DNA of 64,000 bases from positions 158,574 through 222,573 of the forward strand of contig NZ_SSYB01000006.1 of NCBI RefSeq assembly GCF_004917075.1, read 5' to 3'. Position numbers and translations under genes: made by a program. The DNA comes from Geomonas edaphica (GTDB lineage: Bacteria; Desulfobacterota; Desulfuromonadia; Geobacterales; Geobacteraceae). Below, one piece after another: positions 56,018-64,000 of the stretch (position 1 is its first letter; every line of letters begins with the position of its first letter). The notes under the pieces are model-generated. The model was not told the DNA's origin, did not search any database, and saw only the letters and a program-made list of their open reading frames with translations.

Positions 56018-56218
56018 CGTGTTCCTCCTTTTACCGTGACAGCGCTCCTGCCTGTCCATGCTTAATTATACCAAAACGAGCGCGATTAATGATAGATCAA
56101 CGGCCTGCCGTGAGATGAGGTAAACACGGTGGAAAAGCGGGCGTGATTGAGGTATCTTTGTCCTCCGCCGCGGCCGTGGCCGCGCAAAAGAGCGAATGCA
56201 TCATCGGGAGGCCCTTTC

Positions 56219-56743
56219 ATGGCACAGGAAGAAAAAAAAGAGCCTTGGCTCAACTATCTCGCCCTCACCACCGTGGTCTTGGCCGTTTGTGCCACCCTGG
56301 CCACCTTCAAGGGGGGCGGCTATTCAACGAGGTCCATCCTGGTGCAGAACCAGGCCTCAGACCAGTGGGCTTTCTACCAGGCCAAGAGCATCAAGCAGTC
56401 CCTGGCCGAGATGGACCGTGGCCTTTTGGAGCGTGAAGCGCATCGCGCCGGAAAGGCCGATCCGATGCTGTCGGCGGCCCTCAAGGGGAACGCGGACCGC
56501 ATCGCCAAATACGAGCAGGAAAAGGCGAAGATAAAGGAAAAGGCGGAGCAGCTTGAAAAGGAGCGGGACGCGGCCCAGCGCCACGGGCGCCCGTTCGGGG
56601 TGGCTGTCATCTTCCTGCAGGTCGCCATCCTGCTCTCGTCGATCGCCGCCCTCCTGAAGAAGAAGTACGTCTGGGTCACCGGGGTCTCGGTCGGCCTCAT
56701 CGGTCTTGTCGAGTTCGCGAACGGCTTCCTCCTCTTCATGTAA
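56219..56743 (+). CDS. DUF4337 membrane protein
   Basis: A 174-residue protein with an N-terminal membrane helix (LNYLALTTVVLAVCATLATF), a long charged coiled coil (residues ~55-125, with KYEQEKAKIKEKAEQLEKER) and two C-terminal membrane helices (FGVAVIFLQVAILLSSIAAL and VWVTGVSVGLIGLVEFANGF). This is the DUF4337 layout. Start at ATG 56219. No function is established for the family. Confidence 0.88.
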   Translation: MAQEEKKEPWLNYLALTTVVLAVCATLATFKGGGYSTRSILVQNQASDQWAFYQAKSIKQSLAEMDRGLLEREAHRAGKADPMLSAALKGNADRIAKYEQEKAKIKEKAEQLEKERDAAQRHGRPFGVAVIFLQVAILLSSIAALLKKKYVWVTGVSVGLIGLVEFANGFLLFM

Positions 56744-56804
56744 GGGGACTTCCGCCGGTATTGGGGGGCGCGGCAACGCGGGCCTTGAACCGGGAGGAGG
56801 GAAA

Positions 56805-57851
56805 GTGCAGTTTTCATCCGGACAACTCTGCGCAGTTCTTGCCGCCGTCCTGTTCGGCGTGTCACCGGTCTTTTGCAAGCTCGTCATAGGGGATATGTCG
56901 CCTGCCCTGCTTGCCGGGCTTCTCTACCTGGGTTCCGGGCTCGGGCTGCAGGGGGTGCTCCTCGCGCAGAAGAAAAGCTCACTTCAGGAACTGCGCGGGC
57001 TCACTTTGCGGCACCGGCTGAAGTTGGCCGGCGCCGTGGTCGCGGGAGGCGTCATCGCCCCGGTCTGTCTCGCCTACGGCATCAAGCACGGCACCGCCTC
57101 CGAGGTGTCGCTTCTTCTGAACCTGGAGACCGTTGCCACCACCCTCATCGCCTGGCTCGTTTTCAGGGAGTACATAGGTCCATACGTCTGGTCCGGCAAG
57201 GTGCTCATCCTGGCCGGGGCGGGCCTCGTGGTCCTGAAGGCTCAAGGGGCGCTCACCTTTTCCCAACCTGGACTCCTCGTGGTAATCGCCTGTGTCTTCT
57301 GGGGGATCGACAACAACCTGACCCGCGACGTCGACGAGATCTCCTCCACGGTGCTCGCCTCGGTGAAGGGGCTTTGCGCCGGTGCCTTCTCCGTGCTCCT
57401 CGCCCTCATATTCCCCGGTGGGGCGGTCACGGCGGGACAGGTGATGGGGACGATGTCGATCGGCGCCGTGAGCTACGGGCTGAGCCTCGTCCTCTTCGTA
57501 GAGGCGCTCCGCAGGATCGGTGCCGCGAGGACCGCGACCTTCTTTGCCGTGGGACCCTTCTTCGGGACCCTCCTGTCGGTGGTGCTCCTGGGGGAGCGCC
57601 CCCCCGCTGCCTACTGGGTTGCCACCGCACTCATGCTTTCCGGTATCTTCCTGCTTTACCTCGAGGTGCACTGCCATCGCCACACCCATGAGGACCTGGC
57701 GCATGCCCATCCTCACGTGCACGACGAGCATCACCTGCACGAGCACGAAGAGGGGGAGGAGGGCGAACCGCACCATCACTTACACGTCCACCATCCCGTG
57801 ACCCACACCCACGTCCACGCACCCGACCCGCATCACCGGCACGGGCACTGA
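56805..57851 (+). CDS. EamA/DMT-family permease with a histidine-rich C-terminal tail
   Basis: A 348-residue transporter with ten predicted membrane helices in two EamA repeats (LCAVLAAVLFGVSPVFCKLV; LLVVIACVFWGIDNNLTRDV). Start at GTG 56805 behind GGAGGAGGG. After the last helix a ~60-residue tail is packed with histidine, Asp and Glu (HRHTHEDLAHAHPHVHDEHH and more), about 25 His in total. Such tails occur on metal exporters and chaperones and bind Ni, Zn, Co or Cu, so this protein may export or sense a metal rather than a metabolite. Close to hgcAB, but no direct link can be read. Confidence 0.9.
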   Translation: MQFSSGQLCAVLAAVLFGVSPVFCKLVIGDMSPALLAGLLYLGSGLGLQGVLLAQKKSSLQELRGLTLRHRLKLAGAVVAGGVIAPVCLAYGIKHGTASEVSLLLNLETVATTLIAWLVFREYIGPYVWSGKVLILAGAGLVVLKAQGALTFSQPGLLVVIACVFWGIDNNLTRDVDEISSTVLASVKGLCAGAFSVLLALIFPGGAVTAGQVMGTMSIGAVSYGLSLVLFVEALRRIGAARTATFFAVGPFFGTLLSVVLLGERPPAAYWVATALMLSGIFLLYLEVHCHRHTHEDLAHAHPHVHDEHHLHEHEEGEEGEPHHHLHVHHPVTHTHVHAPDPHHRHGH

Positions 57852-57852
57852 G

Positions 57853-58236
57853 CTAGAGCCAGCCAAGCCGCTTGGATGCGCCGTAGACGAGGTAGATGCC
57901 GAGCCCGGTAAGGAAGACCCCGAACATGAGGCGCAAATGCGGTCCCTTCATCTGGTTGGCGAGGTACGCCCCCATCCACGCCCCCACCAGCATGGTCGCC
58001 GCGATCAAGAGCGCCGCCTTTATGTCCACGTTGCCGTGGCGGTAGTACTCGAGCGCCGCGGCGAGCCCGATGGGGGGGAGCAGGACGGCTAGGCTCGTAC
58101 CGGTCGCCCGGTGCTGTGAGAAGCCCGCCCAGTACACCAGCGCGGGGACGATGACGATCCCTCCCCCCACCCCGAAAAGCCCCGAAGCCACCCCTCCGCA
58201 TATCCCGATGATGCAAAATAGCACCCATTGCGGCAT
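57853..58236 (-). CDS. TauE/SafE (TSUP) family permease, half-size
   Basis: A 127-residue membrane protein with the TSUP motif GLFGVGGGIVIVPALVYW and four predicted helices, i.e. one repeat unit instead of the usual two. Half-size members work as dimers or with a second gene; no second half is adjacent. Start at ATG 58236 behind GGGAGGGG. Possible sulfite/organosulfonate or metabolite export. Ends two bases from the stop of the convergent EamA gene. Confidence 0.88.
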   Translation of the reverse strand: MPQWVLFCIIGICGGVASGLFGVGGGIVIVPALVYWAGFSQHRATGTSLAVLLPPIGLAAALEYYRHGNVDIKAALLIAATMLVGAWMGAYLANQMKGPHLRLMFGVFLTGLGIYLVYGASKRLGWL

Positions 58237-58369
58237 GTTCCCCTCCCTGTGCTGACTCATTAGTCCACGGCCCAACCGCCTTTGAGAGTACCAGATGCGG
58301 TGCCCTTTTCACCTCCGTGCGCAGCCCGGCCGCCTACCGCTCGCACTCAATCAATTGGAAAAATAAAAT

Positions 58370-58396
58370 TAAAGTTTGTAAATTCATATCCGATAT
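58370..58396 (+). promoter_or_regulatory. Sigma28 (FliA) promoter of the chemoreceptor
   Basis: TAAAGTTT, 11 bases, TCCGATAT: perfect -35 and 6 of 8 at -10 to the TAAAGTTT-N11-GCCGATAA consensus; ~70 bases before the start codon. Confidence 0.88.
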
Positions 58397-58467
58397 CCCA
58401 CCCATGCTCTTGAAACCGCGTGGAAGCCGCCGGCGTCCGCGCACCACGACAAAGCCAGGGAGGGTAT

Positions 58468-60495
58468 ATGTCGCTTGCTTCGAGGTATTCGTTGGCAACC
58501 AAGTTGGGAGTGGGGCAGGGGGTGGTGATCATCGCCATTATGGCGGTTCTGACCGCGGTCATAACAGCCGCAGTGAGCAGGCGGGTCACAGGGGAGGCCG
58601 AGCGGCATCTCGCGTTGCAGACCGAGCTTCTGGCAGGCTCCATGTCCTCGTACCAGGGCGCGCTCAGCGACGGCGCCGTCAAACTCGGCGATCTCTTCCG
58701 TTCCGGTTTCCCCGGGGCTTTCGAGGTGGACCCTTCCGGCACGGTCAGGACCGGAGAGCGGGAGACCCCAGTCATGCTTGCCGGCACCACGGTGCTAAAC
58801 GGGAATACCGGGATCGTCGACCGCTTCACCAAGGCGACCAAGGGGGTCGCCACCGTCTTCGTCAGAAGCGGTGACGATTTCGTCCGCGTCGCCACCTCCC
58901 TGACCAGGGAGGACGGCAGCCGCGCCCTTGGTACCACGCTCGACCGCAACCACCCCGCCTACCGCCGCCTTCTGAACGGCGAGGACTTCACCGGCAAGGC
59001 GACCCTTTTCAACAAGGACTACATGACACGCTACCTGCCGCTTAAGAACGGACAGGGGAGGGTGATCGGGACCCTGTTCGTCGGGCTCGATTTCACCGAC
59101 GGACTGAAGGCGCTGAAGGAACGGTTCAGGGGGACCGTGGTGGGGAAGTCGGGGTACGCCTTCGCACTGGAGGCGAAGGATGGACCGGACCAGGGGAAGA
59201 TGGTCATCGAGCCGGCAAGCGCCGCGGCACTTCCTGCCGAGGTCGGGAAGTCGGTGCGGGATATGGTGCTTAGGAAGTCGGGCGTGACCCGGTACGTCGC
59301 CGCCGGGACGGGGGAGGAGCGGGTTCTTTTCTTCCGGTACTTCCCCGAGTGGAATTGGATCGTCTGCATCGGCGCCGCCGATGAGGAGCTCCACGCCGTG
59401 GCTCATGTGGTGCGAAACACCGTTGCCGGTTCGATCGCCGTCGTCTGCCTCCTGCTTGTCGGCGTCTCCACTCTCCTCGTGCGCCGGTGGGTGACCCGCC
59501 CGGTGGTGCGTCTGCTCGATGGGACCGCCCGTTATGCTGCCGGGGACTTTACCTCGGTGCGCGAGGTGGCGACGGATGGGGCCGAGCCGGTGGACGAAGT
59601 GGAGCGCCTCACCAGGGGGGTGGACGCCATGGCGCTTTCCCTGAGGCAGATCCTGGTCAGGGTGGCGGACTCCGCTCGGGAGGTGAGCGCCGCCGCGGCG
59701 CAGGTGAGTGTTTCAGCCGAGCAGATCGCGACCGGCGCGGACGAGGTGGTGGGCAAGACCGCAGGGGTTGCGACCGCCGTGGAGGAGATGTCGGCGACTT
59801 CGAACGACATCGCCCAAAACTGCCAGATGGCGGTGGAGGAGGCCCAACGGGCGACGCAGTCGGCGCATAACGGCATGGAGGTGGTGGGGAGAACGGTGGC
59901 GGTGATGGACCAGATCGCCGCCAAGGTGCAGGAGTCGACGGCGACCGTGGCGAGCCTCGGCGCACGCAGCGACCAGATCGGGGAGATCATCGGTACCATC
60001 GAAGACATCGCGGACCAGACGAACCTCCTGGCACTGAACGCAGCCATAGAGGCCGCCCGCGCCGGGGAGCAGGGGCGCGGCTTCGCCGTCGTCGCCGACG
60101 AGGTGCGGGCGCTCGCCGAGCGGACCACCAGGGCCACCCAGGAGATCGGCGTGATGATCAAGGCGATCCAGGGGGAGACGAAGGACGCCGTGGCGGTGAT
60201 GGATCAGGGGGTGCAGGAGGTTAAGGCGGGGACCGACGAGGCCTCCCGCTCGGGTGCAGCACTTGCGGGAATCCGGGAGCGCATCGAGGCCTTCACCATG
60301 CAGATAAACCAGATCGCCACGGCGGCAGAAGAACAGACCGCCACCACCTCGGAGATCTCGCAGAGTCTTTTGCAGGTGACCGACGTGGTGCAGGGTACCG
60401 CGTCGTCGGCGCGCGAGTCCGCCGTCGCTGCGGCACAGCTAAACGGCACCGCGCAGGAGTTGCAGCGCCTGGTCGGCCAGTTCCGGCTCGCCTGA
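58468..60495 (+). CDS. Methyl-accepting chemotaxis protein with a Cache periplasmic domain
   Basis: A 675-residue chemoreceptor. Start at ATG 58468 behind GGGAGGG. First membrane helix about residues 13-35; a Cache_3/Cache_2-like periplasmic domain (about 40-310; [52 protein letters not shown]); second helix near 315-335; HAMP; then the cytoplasmic signalling domain with the conserved tip [20 protein letters not shown]. Such single-Cache receptors often sense carboxylates. Transcribed from a sigma28 promoter with the flagellar regulon. Signalling domain close to that of the receptor at 14479. Confidence 0.96.
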   Translation: MSLASRYSLATKLGVGQGVVIIAIMAVLTAVITAAVSRRVTGEAERHLALQTELLAGSMSSYQGALSDGAVKLGDLFRSGFPGAFEVDPSGTVRTGERETPVMLAGTTVLNGNTGIVDRFTKATKGVATVFVRSGDDFVRVATSLTREDGSRALGTTLDRNHPAYRRLLNGEDFTGKATLFNKDYMTRYLPLKNGQGRVIGTLFVGLDFTDGLKALKERFRGTVVGKSGYAFALEAKDGPDQGKMVIEPASAAALPAEVGKSVRDMVLRKSGVTRYVAAGTGEERVLFFRYFPEWNWIVCIGAADEELHAVAHVVRNTVAGSIAVVCLLLVGVSTLLVRRWVTRPVVRLLDGTARYAAGDFTSVREVATDGAEPVDEVERLTRGVDAMALSLRQILVRVADSAREVSAAAAQVSVSAEQIATGADEVVGKTAGVATAVEEMSATSNDIAQNCQMAVEEAQRATQSAHNGMEVVGRTVAVMDQIAAKVQESTATVASLGARSDQIGEIIGTIEDIADQTNLLALNAAIEAARAGEQGRGFAVVADEVRALAERTTRATQEIGVMIKAIQGETKDAVAVMDQGVQEVKAGTDEASRSGAALAGIRERIEAFTMQINQIATAAEEQTATTSEISQSLLQVTDVVQGTASSARESAVAAAQLNGTAQELQRLVGQFRLA

Positions 60496-60513
60496 CGTCC
60501 CACCCGCACATTC

Positions 60514-60545
60514 AAGGAGCCGGCGCGTCACCTCGCCGGCTCCTT
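60514..60545 (+). terminator. Intrinsic terminator of the chemoreceptor gene
   Basis: Perfect 12-bp stem AAGGAGCCGGCG / CGCCGGCTCCTT with an 8-base loop, followed by a T/C-rich tail. Confidence 0.85.
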
Positions 60546-60738
60546 GTCCTTTACCCCTTCTGTTTTTCCCCGATCAGGCACGCTGCTTCTTGAACTGCTG
60601 GTAAATCCACGAAATTTAAAGCCGAGTGCGTCGAACACGGTTGCCAGAAGGTCAATTCCCGGTATGCTCATCTGCGTCGACACCGTCCGTTCGGCGCGGG
60701 GCGCGACGTGGAGGGGCCTTTGATATGAGGAGGGGAAT

Positions 60739-61521
60739 ATGGAACTGGAGAACCTTTTGCTGGAAGTGAAGGATCGCATCGCTACTGTCACCATGAACCG
60801 CCCCACGGCCATGAACGCCATGACGAGGAGTACCCTTGAGGAACTCGAGCAGGTCGTCGCGGAGGTCGAGCGGGACCAGGAGGTCCGGGCTGTCATTGTG
60901 ACCGGGGCGGGGACGAAGGCGTTCGTGGCCGGTGCGGACATCGCGGTCATGCGCGACATGATCTCGGCCGAGGCGCGGGAGCTGGCACTGTTGGCGCACC
61001 GCATTTACGCGGCCCTGGAGGCTTCCTCGAAGCCCTTTATCGCCGCCGTGAACGGCTACGCCCTGGGCGGCGGATGCGAACTGGCGCTCGCCTGCGACAT
61101 ACGCCTGGCCTCGCAAAACGCCAGGTTCGGCCAGCCGGAGATAAACATCGGCATCCTCCCCGGCTTCGGCGGCTCTCAGCGGCTGCCACGCCTTATCGGC
61201 AAGGGTAGGGCGCTCGAGATGATCCTGACCGGAGAGATGATCGACGCCGCCGAGGCGCTGCGCATAGGGCTCGTGAACCGGGTGGTACCTCAGGAGGAAC
61301 TGCTTGAAGAGGCGCGCAAGCTGGCGGCGAAGATCGCCTCCAAGGGGCGCGTCGCGGCGAGGCTCTGCAAGGAGGCGGTGGTGCACGGCCTGGAGATGGA
61401 CCTCACCCGTGCCTGTGCCTACGAGGCGGAGCTCTTCGGCTACAGCTTCTCGACCTTTGACCAGAAGGAAGGGATGGGGGCGTTTTTAGAGAAGCGGCCG
61501 CCGGTGTTTCAGGACCGCTGA
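60739..61521 (+). CDS. Enoyl-CoA hydratase/isomerase family protein
   Basis: A 260-residue crotonase-fold protein. The oxyanion-hole and catalytic motifs are intact: [34 protein letters not shown] (first catalytic Glu) and [18 protein letters not shown] (second Glu). Both glutamates point to a true short-chain enoyl-CoA hydratase that hydrates crotonyl-CoA-type substrates in beta-oxidation, butyrate or aromatic-degradation pathways. Start at ATG 60739 behind GGAGGGG. Its 3' end overlaps the convergent thioesterase gene by 36 bases. Confidence 0.95.
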   Translation: MELENLLLEVKDRIATVTMNRPTAMNAMTRSTLEELEQVVAEVERDQEVRAVIVTGAGTKAFVAGADIAVMRDMISAEARELALLAHRIYAALEASSKPFIAAVNGYALGGGCELALACDIRLASQNARFGQPEINIGILPGFGGSQRLPRLIGKGRALEMILTGEMIDAAEALRIGLVNRVVPQEELLEEARKLAAKIASKGRVAARLCKEAVVHGLEMDLTRACAYEAELFGYSFSTFDQKEGMGAFLEKRPPVFQDR

Positions 61522-61971
61522 CAGACGGGGTGAGTGATCACCCCGTCTCTTGATCACGAAGAGGGCGCGGAATTCGGCCACCTTGGTCTCGCCGTTGAAG
61601 ATGTCAGCCTCCCCGACGATCTTTCTCTCCCACTGCGGGACGGCCCTTGCCTCGGCACGGACCGTCCCCTCATGAACCGGGGCGAGGAACTTCAGGTTCA
61701 TCTCCACGGTGACGAAGTCGGTCCCCTCGGGGACCATGCTCTTGATAGCCATGGCGACGGCGGTGTCGGCGATGGAGGTGACCGCGCCGCCGTGCATGAG
61801 CCCCTTCCCCTGCGCGAGCTTCACCTTGAACGGCATGCTGAGCACGGCGCGGCCATCCCTCGCCTCGTCGATCTGCATCCCGAGGTATTCCTCGAAGGGG
61901 GCGCAGGCGATCCATCCCGGTAGCCGGAACCCCAGCCGGTCAGCGCTTACCAGCTCCTCGTAGTCGTACAT
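61486..61971 (-). CDS. PaaI-type hotdog-fold acyl-CoA thioesterase
   Basis: A 161-residue single hotdog-domain protein: [40 protein letters not shown] (the HGG motif and active-site helix) and [16 protein letters not shown]. This is the PaaI/YdiI group that hydrolyses aryl- or acyl-CoA thioesters, often as a rescue for stalled CoA pools. It converges on the enoyl-CoA hydratase gene and overlaps it. Confidence 0.93.
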   Translation of the reverse strand: MYDYEELVSADRLGFRLPGWIACAPFEEYLGMQIDEARDGRAVLSMPFKVKLAQGKGLMHGGAVTSIADTAVAMAIKSMVPEGTDFVTVEMNLKFLAPVHEGTVRAEARAVPQWERKIVGEADIFNGETKVAEFRALFVIKRRGDHSPRLSAVLKHRRPLL

Positions 61972-61991
61972 CTATCGGTTCCCCCCGTTCA

Positions 61992-63116
61992 TCATCTCTC
62001 CACCCCGCCGCACATGCTCAGCACCTCGTCCATGGCCTTCTCGTCTATCCGATGCCCGGTGGCGCAGACGACGTGGTGGTAGTCAAGTCCGCGGCTGAAG
62101 CTCAGCCAGGCGTAGCAGTCGAGGATGTAGTTATTGGCGAAGATCTCTATGACGCGGCACCCCGGCTGCGACCAGACCACGTTGGTAAGGCCGGCGCCGT
62201 GCGTCCCCACCACCATCTCCGCCTCGTGGAAGAGCCGTATCTGCTCGGCGAAGGAAAGCTCCTCGCTGTTGAGGATGGTGAAGCCGATCTCCTCCAGCCG
62301 CTTTTCGAGCAGTTCCTCACCGGCGAGCCGCCGTCTGCTTTTCCTCCTCGAGATGTAGAGCCTGACGCCTCGTCCGGCACGCGGTCGAACCCCATCTGCC
62401 ACGATCTTCCCCTTCACCGCGCTGTGCAGCAGGGTGATGACCTGGGGATCGGTGAATTCCGGCTGGGTGTGGTACTGCGGCACCACCAGCCGCTCGACCC
62501 GCACCGGACCCTGGCAGCGGATGAAGCGCGTCTCCGCGTCGGTGCCGAGCGCGGTGAAAAGCCCTTCGATCACGTAGCGCGGCACTTCCTCCGGGAGCAC
62601 GATCTTCACCTCGGGGAACCTGGCAACCGTGAACAGCAGGTTCGGCAGCACCTCCATGAGCCAGTGAAAGTAGTTTGCGGGATGGCAAACCACCACCGGC
62701 TCCGCGCTCGCAAGTGCGGTCACCGGCAGGAGCGGCTCGTGCAACACATCCCCCCAGTCCATGATGCGGCGCAGGGAGCCGACGCTCTCTTCGATGATCC
62801 GGTTCCCGATCCAGGCCATGCCGGAGAATGGAGACACCGTGGCGTCCTTCAAGAGGTAGAGGTTGCGCCTGTTAAAGACCGCCTCGGTTCTTATGTATGG
62901 GGGATAGGCGGCGCGGGGCTCGTGTTTCACGATGAGCGCGTTGGTTACCGGGATGATGTCGAGGATGTGCCTGCGGACGTTCGGGAGGTAGGACGCTTTC
63001 TCAAGCGACTCGATGCTCGATTTCGGCATCTTGCCCACCACCGGACCGAGCAGGTCTCTCGAGATGAAGCGCAAAAGCTGCTGGCGTCTTTTTGCCGTTG
63101 TCTCGCTTGCCTTCAT
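61992..63116 (-). CDS. Glycosyltransferase family 61 protein
   Basis: A 374-residue protein with the GT61 (DUF563) core: NYFHWLMEVLPNLLF, the basic KSRRR stretch after LYISRR, and the C-terminal signature HGAGLTNVVWSQPGCRVIEI. No membrane segment. GT61 enzymes add sugars such as xylose or GlcNAc in cell-surface glycans; the sugar and acceptor here are unknown. No other glycan genes are visible in the window. It begins three bases after the stop of the RelE-like gene, so the two are cotranscribed. Confidence 0.92.
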   Translation of the reverse strand: MKASETTAKRRQQLLRFISRDLLGPVVGKMPKSSIESLEKASYLPNVRRHILDIIPVTNALIVKHEPRAAYPPYIRTEAVFNRRNLYLLKDATVSPFSGMAWIGNRIIEESVGSLRRIMDWGDVLHEPLLPVTALASAEPVVVCHPANYFHWLMEVLPNLLFTVARFPEVKIVLPEEVPRYVIEGLFTALGTDAETRFIRCQGPVRVERLVVPQYHTQPEFTDPQVITLLHSAVKGKIVADGVRPRAGRGVRLYISRRKSRRRLAGEELLEKRLEEIGFTILNSEELSFAEQIRLFHEAEMVVGTHGAGLTNVVWSQPGCRVIEIFANNYILDCYAWLSFSRGLDYHHVVCATGHRIDEKAMDEVLSMCGGVER

Positions 63117-63119
63117 GGC

Positions 63120-63455
63120 CTAGAGCCTGTTCGCCTCATTCTTGTGGTAGACGTCGAAGAAGATGACGCTGTTGTCGGAGACCTCGGAGCAGAAGCCGCA
63201 TTGGGAGTGAAGCTTGTGCCCTTCCTTGCGGCAGAGCTCGCACCAGTGATAGATGAGCCGGTAGTCGCGCCGCCCCACGTATTTCTTCAGGCGGCCTTGG
63301 TACTCGCCGTGCATCCAGCCGTCGGCGTCGCTCGGGTTTAAAAGGAGCCGGTCGATGACCGACTGGATGCGCGCGTGACCCGGCGGGTCGTGCTTCTCGA
63401 TCTTCGCGATCTTCGTCTTGAAGGAAGGTGTGGCGAAAAAACTAAAGGGCGTCAT
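63120..63455 (-). CDS. RelE/ParE-like protein with an inserted cysteine (zinc-ribbon-like) segment
   Basis: A 111-residue protein. TPSFKTKIAKIEKHDPPGHA, GEYQGRLKKYVGRRDYRLIY and VIFFDVYHKNEANRL follow the RelE/ParE toxin fold, including the basic R-x-D-Y-R-L-I-Y strand and a final strand with His. Between the last strands lies WCELCRKEGHKLHSQCGFC, two CxxC pairs that could bind zinc; ordinary RelE toxins lack this. No antitoxin gene flanks it, so it may not be an active toxin. Start at ATG 63455 (GAGGTC upstream). Confidence 0.75.
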   Translation of the reverse strand: MTPFSFFATPSFKTKIAKIEKHDPPGHARIQSVIDRLLLNPSDADGWMHGEYQGRLKKYVGRRDYRLIYHWCELCRKEGHKLHSQCGFCSEVSDNSVIFFDVYHKNEANRL

Positions 63456-63547
63456 AACGACCTCTTCGGCATCGGGCGGCTCCTGGAGCCGTCGGGGATT
63501 TTCCTGACGTGCGGCCGGCCCGATGCTAGCACACCGTATCGCTTCTT

Positions 63548-64000
63548 TCAATGGTCTCCCTGCAGCCTGAAGGCGCCGGTTCCCTCCCGCAGGACGCCTA
63601 CCTGGCCGGTGAGCTTCGCCGCCCCCGCCTCGAGAAGCGCCGCGGCCTGCAGGCAGCGATCCGCGTCGGCGTTGATCTCGGTCACCGCCGCTGCGATCTG
63701 GGTGCTCTCCTGGGCCTGCACCGCGCAGGCCTTTTCGATCTTCTGCGACATGTCCGAGACGTCCAGGATCGAGTTCGAGATGTCGCGCCCCACCTTGCTC
63801 TGCTCACGGGTCGCCCACTGGAACTGCGCTGCCAATTCCTTCATCTGCTCCGAGGCAACCATGATCGCCTCCTTGGCTCCGGACTGCTCCCTGATGGCGC
63901 GCTCGATACGCTCGGTCATGTCGGTCACCCGGTCCATCGCCTCCCTGATGAGGCTCGTCCCCTTCGCCTGTTCTGATGTGGCCCGCGCGATGCCGCTTAT
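63548..64000 (-). CDS. Chemotaxis/HAMP-type coiled-coil signalling protein (partial, C-terminal end)
   Basis: The frame is open to the right edge, so the N-terminal part is missing. The visible 150 residues are heptad-patterned coiled coil with repeated E-Q-x-x-G/K units (ARATSEQAKGTSLIREAMDR; IREQSGAKEAIMVASEQMKE; ATREQSKVGRDISNSILDVS), typical of the C-terminal half of methyl-accepting proteins of the class with no classical tip in this part. It ends in a short tail AFRLQGDH. A GTG inside the window (63937) is not a true start. Assignment as chemoreceptor-like is moderate. Confidence 0.7.
   Translation of the reverse strand: MSGIARATSEQAKGTSLIREAMDRVTDMTERIERAIREQSGAKEAIMVASEQMKELAAQFQWATREQSKVGRDISNSILDVSDMSQKIEKACAVQAQESTQIAAAVTEINADADRCLQAAALLEAGAAKLTGQVGVLREGTGAFRLQGDH

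Noticed and set aside
63548..63937. Complete 129-codon gene starting at GTG 63937
   Set aside because: The frame stays open with coiled-coil coding sequence to the window edge, so the true start is outside.

Overview
The window reads as chromosomal DNA from a high-GC, flagellated, metal-respiring member of the Geobacteraceae (Geobacter/Geomonas/Citrifermentans type). This rests on three very large secreted multiheme c-type cytochromes or cytochrome-like genes, many two-component systems and chemoreceptors, sigma54 and sigma28 promoters, PilZ proteins, a PEP-CTERM protein, and the mercury-methylation pair hgcAB. The genus-level assignment is inference. No tRNA, rRNA, CRISPR array, insertion sequence or prophage was seen.

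Layout. 0-6 kb: the start of a DsbA-like gene, a sensor kinase/regulator pair, an alkyltransferase-like DNA-repair protein and katG. 6-12 kb: gltD and gltB on the minus strand behind a sigma54-type promoter. 12.7-15.7 kb: a PilZ protein, an unknown secreted protein and a chemoreceptor. 16-26 kb: two large sensor kinases that share an unusual N-terminal membrane module, a PEP-CTERM protein, an HD-GYP/receiver protein and a NarL-type regulator. 26-34 kb: PilZ, Lrp-type regulator with alanine dehydrogenase, a TonB-dependent receptor with a periplasmic binding protein, a hybrid kinase.

34.9-52.8 kb is an extracellular electron-transfer region: two giant paralogous cytochromes flanking a parvulin-type prolyl isomerase, a BamE-like lipoprotein, a dockerin-like secreted protein, a tiny secreted protein with a CX7CH motif, a NarL-type two-component system, an NHL-propeller lipoprotein with a tetraheme cytochrome (OmcE-like candidate), and a Sel1-repeat protein. 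Seven of these transcription units have sequences matching -24/-12 (sigma54) promoters, and most have a G-rich/C-rich palindrome 50-220 bp upstream, which suggests one enhancer-dependent regulon.

53-58 kb holds hgcA-hgcB followed by a DUF1540 protein, a ferredoxin, a small unknown protein, a rubrerythrin-like protein, a DUF4337 protein, a His-tailed EamA permease and a half-size TSUP protein. 58-64 kb: a chemoreceptor behind a near-perfect sigma28 promoter, an enoyl-CoA hydratase, a thioesterase, a GT61 glycosyltransferase, a RelE/ParE-like protein with an inserted zinc-ribbon-like segment, and the end of a chemotaxis-type coiled-coil protein.

The most striking observation is three in-frame UGA codons, each followed at the same distance (10-11 nt) by a short perfect or near-perfect hairpin whose apical loop carries G and U: one in each giant cytochrome at the homologous position, and one next to a cysteine near the N-terminus of HgcA. 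This is the geometry of bacterial SECIS elements, so I annotate all three as probable selenoproteins, with the alternative (separate short upstream ORFs) stated in each entry. A family of intergenic palindromic repeats (about eight copies) is scattered through the window.
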